Shown: piece after piece, positions 62,852-64,000 of the stretch
Position numbering within the stretch: the stretch's first letter is position 1
Layout: every line of letters starts with the position of its first letter
Assembly: GCF_001458175.1 (NCBI RefSeq)
Contig: NZ_CYPW01000006.1
Coordinates: 170,285 to 234,284 of the forward strand
Origin: Shimia marina
Lineage (GTDB): Bacteria > Pseudomonadota > Alphaproteobacteria > Rhodobacterales > Rhodobacteraceae
Direction of reading: 5' to 3'
DNA: 64,000 nt
Program-made: the position numbers and the translations under genes
Notes under the pieces: generated by a model
The model's database searches: none
What the model was told of the DNA's origin: nothing
Seen by the model: the letters and a program-made list of their open reading frames with translations, nothing else

Positions 62852-64000
62852 TTATCCATCCTCATTCACTTGGAACCACGTTGCCGGGTCCACGGGCGAT
62901 TTGCCCTCTCTGATCTCTATATAGAGCGTTTCTGTGCGCCCATTGCCAGAGGCTTCACCAGACTGTGAGAGAATAGCGCCGCTTTCCAGCGCATTTCCTC
63001 CCATCAACCCCACGGGCGCGCCTTCGGCAAGCACTTCACCGACATCGCCATAGACCTGCGCCAACCCGGCCAATATGAACAATACACCCGGTTGCGGCTC
63101 AAGGATCATCACATTGCCGAAATCCAGCAAAGGTCCGCGATAGCGAATGGTTGCCGGTGTCGGGGTGACGACCAGCGCATTGGGACGTGTGGCCAGCACA
63201 ATGCCCGGGCGCCGGATGCCTGCGGCATCTGCTTCGCCTGCGGCACGCAGCACGGTTGCCGCCACTGGCAGCGGCAATGTGCCCTTGCGCGTGGTCACAT
63301 CCGGCAAGGCGATATCTTCAAGGCCTTCGACCTGAAGATCGACCAGCGCACTGGCGAACCCTTCCAGGGTTTCGGTGGAGGCAATCAGCAAAGCGGTTTG
63401 CACCGGATCCTCAGAAAAACGGAGCGGTGGGTCCACCCGATCGGCGATGGCCTTGCTGAGTGCGGTGCGCGCATCCTGTGCCCCGGCCAGCCCCTGCTGC
63501 AATGTCTCTGCCGCGCCTTCCTGCAGGCTGCGCAGGATGGTGACTTCTTCAAGATCCCGGCGCAGCTGTGCCGCCTGGCGTTCCAGTGCAGGGGTGACAT
63601 CGGCCACGATCATCCCCGAACGCGCCGTTCCCATCGGGCCGCCGGGGTGCACCATGATCACTTCGGCTGGGCCGGTACTCATGTTCTGCAACACGCCCAA
63701 AAGCCGTGCGATTTCGGCCTCTTGCGCCTTGAGTTGTTTGGACAGCTGCGCTTCGCGGATCGAGGCCCGGCGCAGCCCGGCGCGCAGCGCGGTCAGCCCT
63801 TCCTCATAGGCATGTACCACCCCGGTCAGGGATTTCACCTGATCACGGCTGCTTGAGGCCTGCGCCAATGCAACAGACGCCGCTTCCAATTGATCGGCCG
63901 CGAGCCGCGCGGCCTCGGCCGGATCGGTCTGCGCCATGGCAGGAGCACTGAAGGCGCAGGCCATCAGCAGCGCCAGAATATGGCCGCGCACCCTGTTCAA
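62852..64000 (-). CDS. EnvC-like murein hydrolase activator, possibly cut at window edge
   Basis: 382 aa visible. The first codon is a TTG at the very last base, directly before a signal peptide (HILALLMACAFSAPAMA), so the start is either here, at a GTG nine bases inside, or just outside. A long coiled coil follows (about residues 28-190), then a degenerate LytM/M23 domain (FGNVMILEPQPGVLFILAGL), which lacks the zinc-binding His/Asp set. That is the hallmark of EnvC-type activators of cell-separation amidases. Probably one operon with ctpA. Confidence 0.85.
   Translation of the reverse strand: MNRVRGHILALLMACAFSAPAMAQTDPAEAARLAADQLEAASVALAQASSSRDQVKSLTGVVHAYEEGLTALRAGLRRASIREAQLSKQLKAQEAEIARLLGVLQNMSTGPAEVIMVHPGGPMGTARSGMIVADVTPALERQAAQLRRDLEEVTILRSLQEGAAETLQQGLAGAQDARTALSKAIADRVDPPLRFSEDPVQTALLIASTETLEGFASALVDLQVEGLEDIALPDVTTRKGTLPLPVAATVLRAAGEADAAGIRRPGIVLATRPNALVVTPTPATIRYRGPLLDFGNVMILEPQPGVLFILAGLAQVYGDVGEVLAEGAPVGLMGGNALESGAILSQSGEASGNGRTETLYIEIREGKSPVDPATWFQVNEDG

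Noticed and set aside
61748-62968. 406-codon plus-strand open frame
   Set aside because: Antisense to ctpA, which has a full set of S41 protease motifs and its own terminator.

Overview
The window reads as chromosomal or chromid DNA of a marine Rhodobacteraceae (Roseobacter-group) alphaproteobacterium. The grounds are the high G+C content, the densely overlapping operons, the ThiF-rhodanese and ThiXYZ/TenA thiamine operon, the CtpA/EnvC-like pair, and the style of the polysaccharide genes. No 16S rRNA or other strict taxonomic marker is present, so the genus is left open.

Region 1 (1-27.8 kb) is a polysaccharide locus whose left end is a hybrid PKS/NRPS unit. A polyketide synthase cut by the window edge (KR-DH-ACP-TE) is translationally coupled to a family 2 glycosyltransferase, to an unusual NRPS (formyltransferase, condensation remnant, adenylation domain with an inserted luciferase-like monooxygenase, carrier protein), and to a phosphopantetheinyl transferase. 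It is followed by a Wzz-like copolymerase, a sugar-1-phosphate transferase, a Wzy/ligase-like membrane protein, acetyl- and acyltransferases, a GMC oxidoreductase, an SDR, a WecG/TagA glycosyltransferase, Gfo/Idh/MocA and epimerase genes (once as two genes, once as a fusion), two more glycosyltransferases and a tyrosine-kinase-like ATPase without the Walker A lysine.

Region 2 (27.8-41.7 kb) is mostly on the minus strand. It starts with a hybrid histidine kinase coupled to an orphan PotD-like binding protein, a probable polyamine-type sensor. Next is a complete thiDOSGEF-thiY-tenA-thiZ-thiX operon behind a recognisable promoter, a TPP riboswitch and a Shine-Dalgarno-sequestering hairpin. Then come a YHS-domain protein divergent from a TetR regulator with two operators, and a coupled SGNH/GSCFA pair.

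Region 3 (41.93-60.68 kb) is an 18.7-kb integrative mobilizable element in the 3' end of tRNA-Arg(CCT). It is bounded by perfect 48-bp direct repeats and has matching TTGTAC arm-site pairs near both ends. It carries a tyrosine integrase, a xis-like gene and an XRE regulator at one end. At the other end is a Rep-like gene and a ColE1-style mobilization module, mobC-mobA, with mobB and mobD completely overprinted inside mobA in one alternative frame. The cargo is an amino-acid module: a CuyA/D-cysteine desulfhydrase-type lyase, an Asp/Glu-type racemase, RidA, a ProXVW-type importer, an alpha/beta hydrolase, an ornithine-cyclodeaminase homologue, a frameshifted PhzF, and two LysR and one ArsR regulators. 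An IS1182-family insertion sequence lies within it.

Region 4 (60.6-64 kb) returns to the backbone: tRNA-Arg, RppH, CtpA protease, and an EnvC-like murein hydrolase activator running off the right edge.
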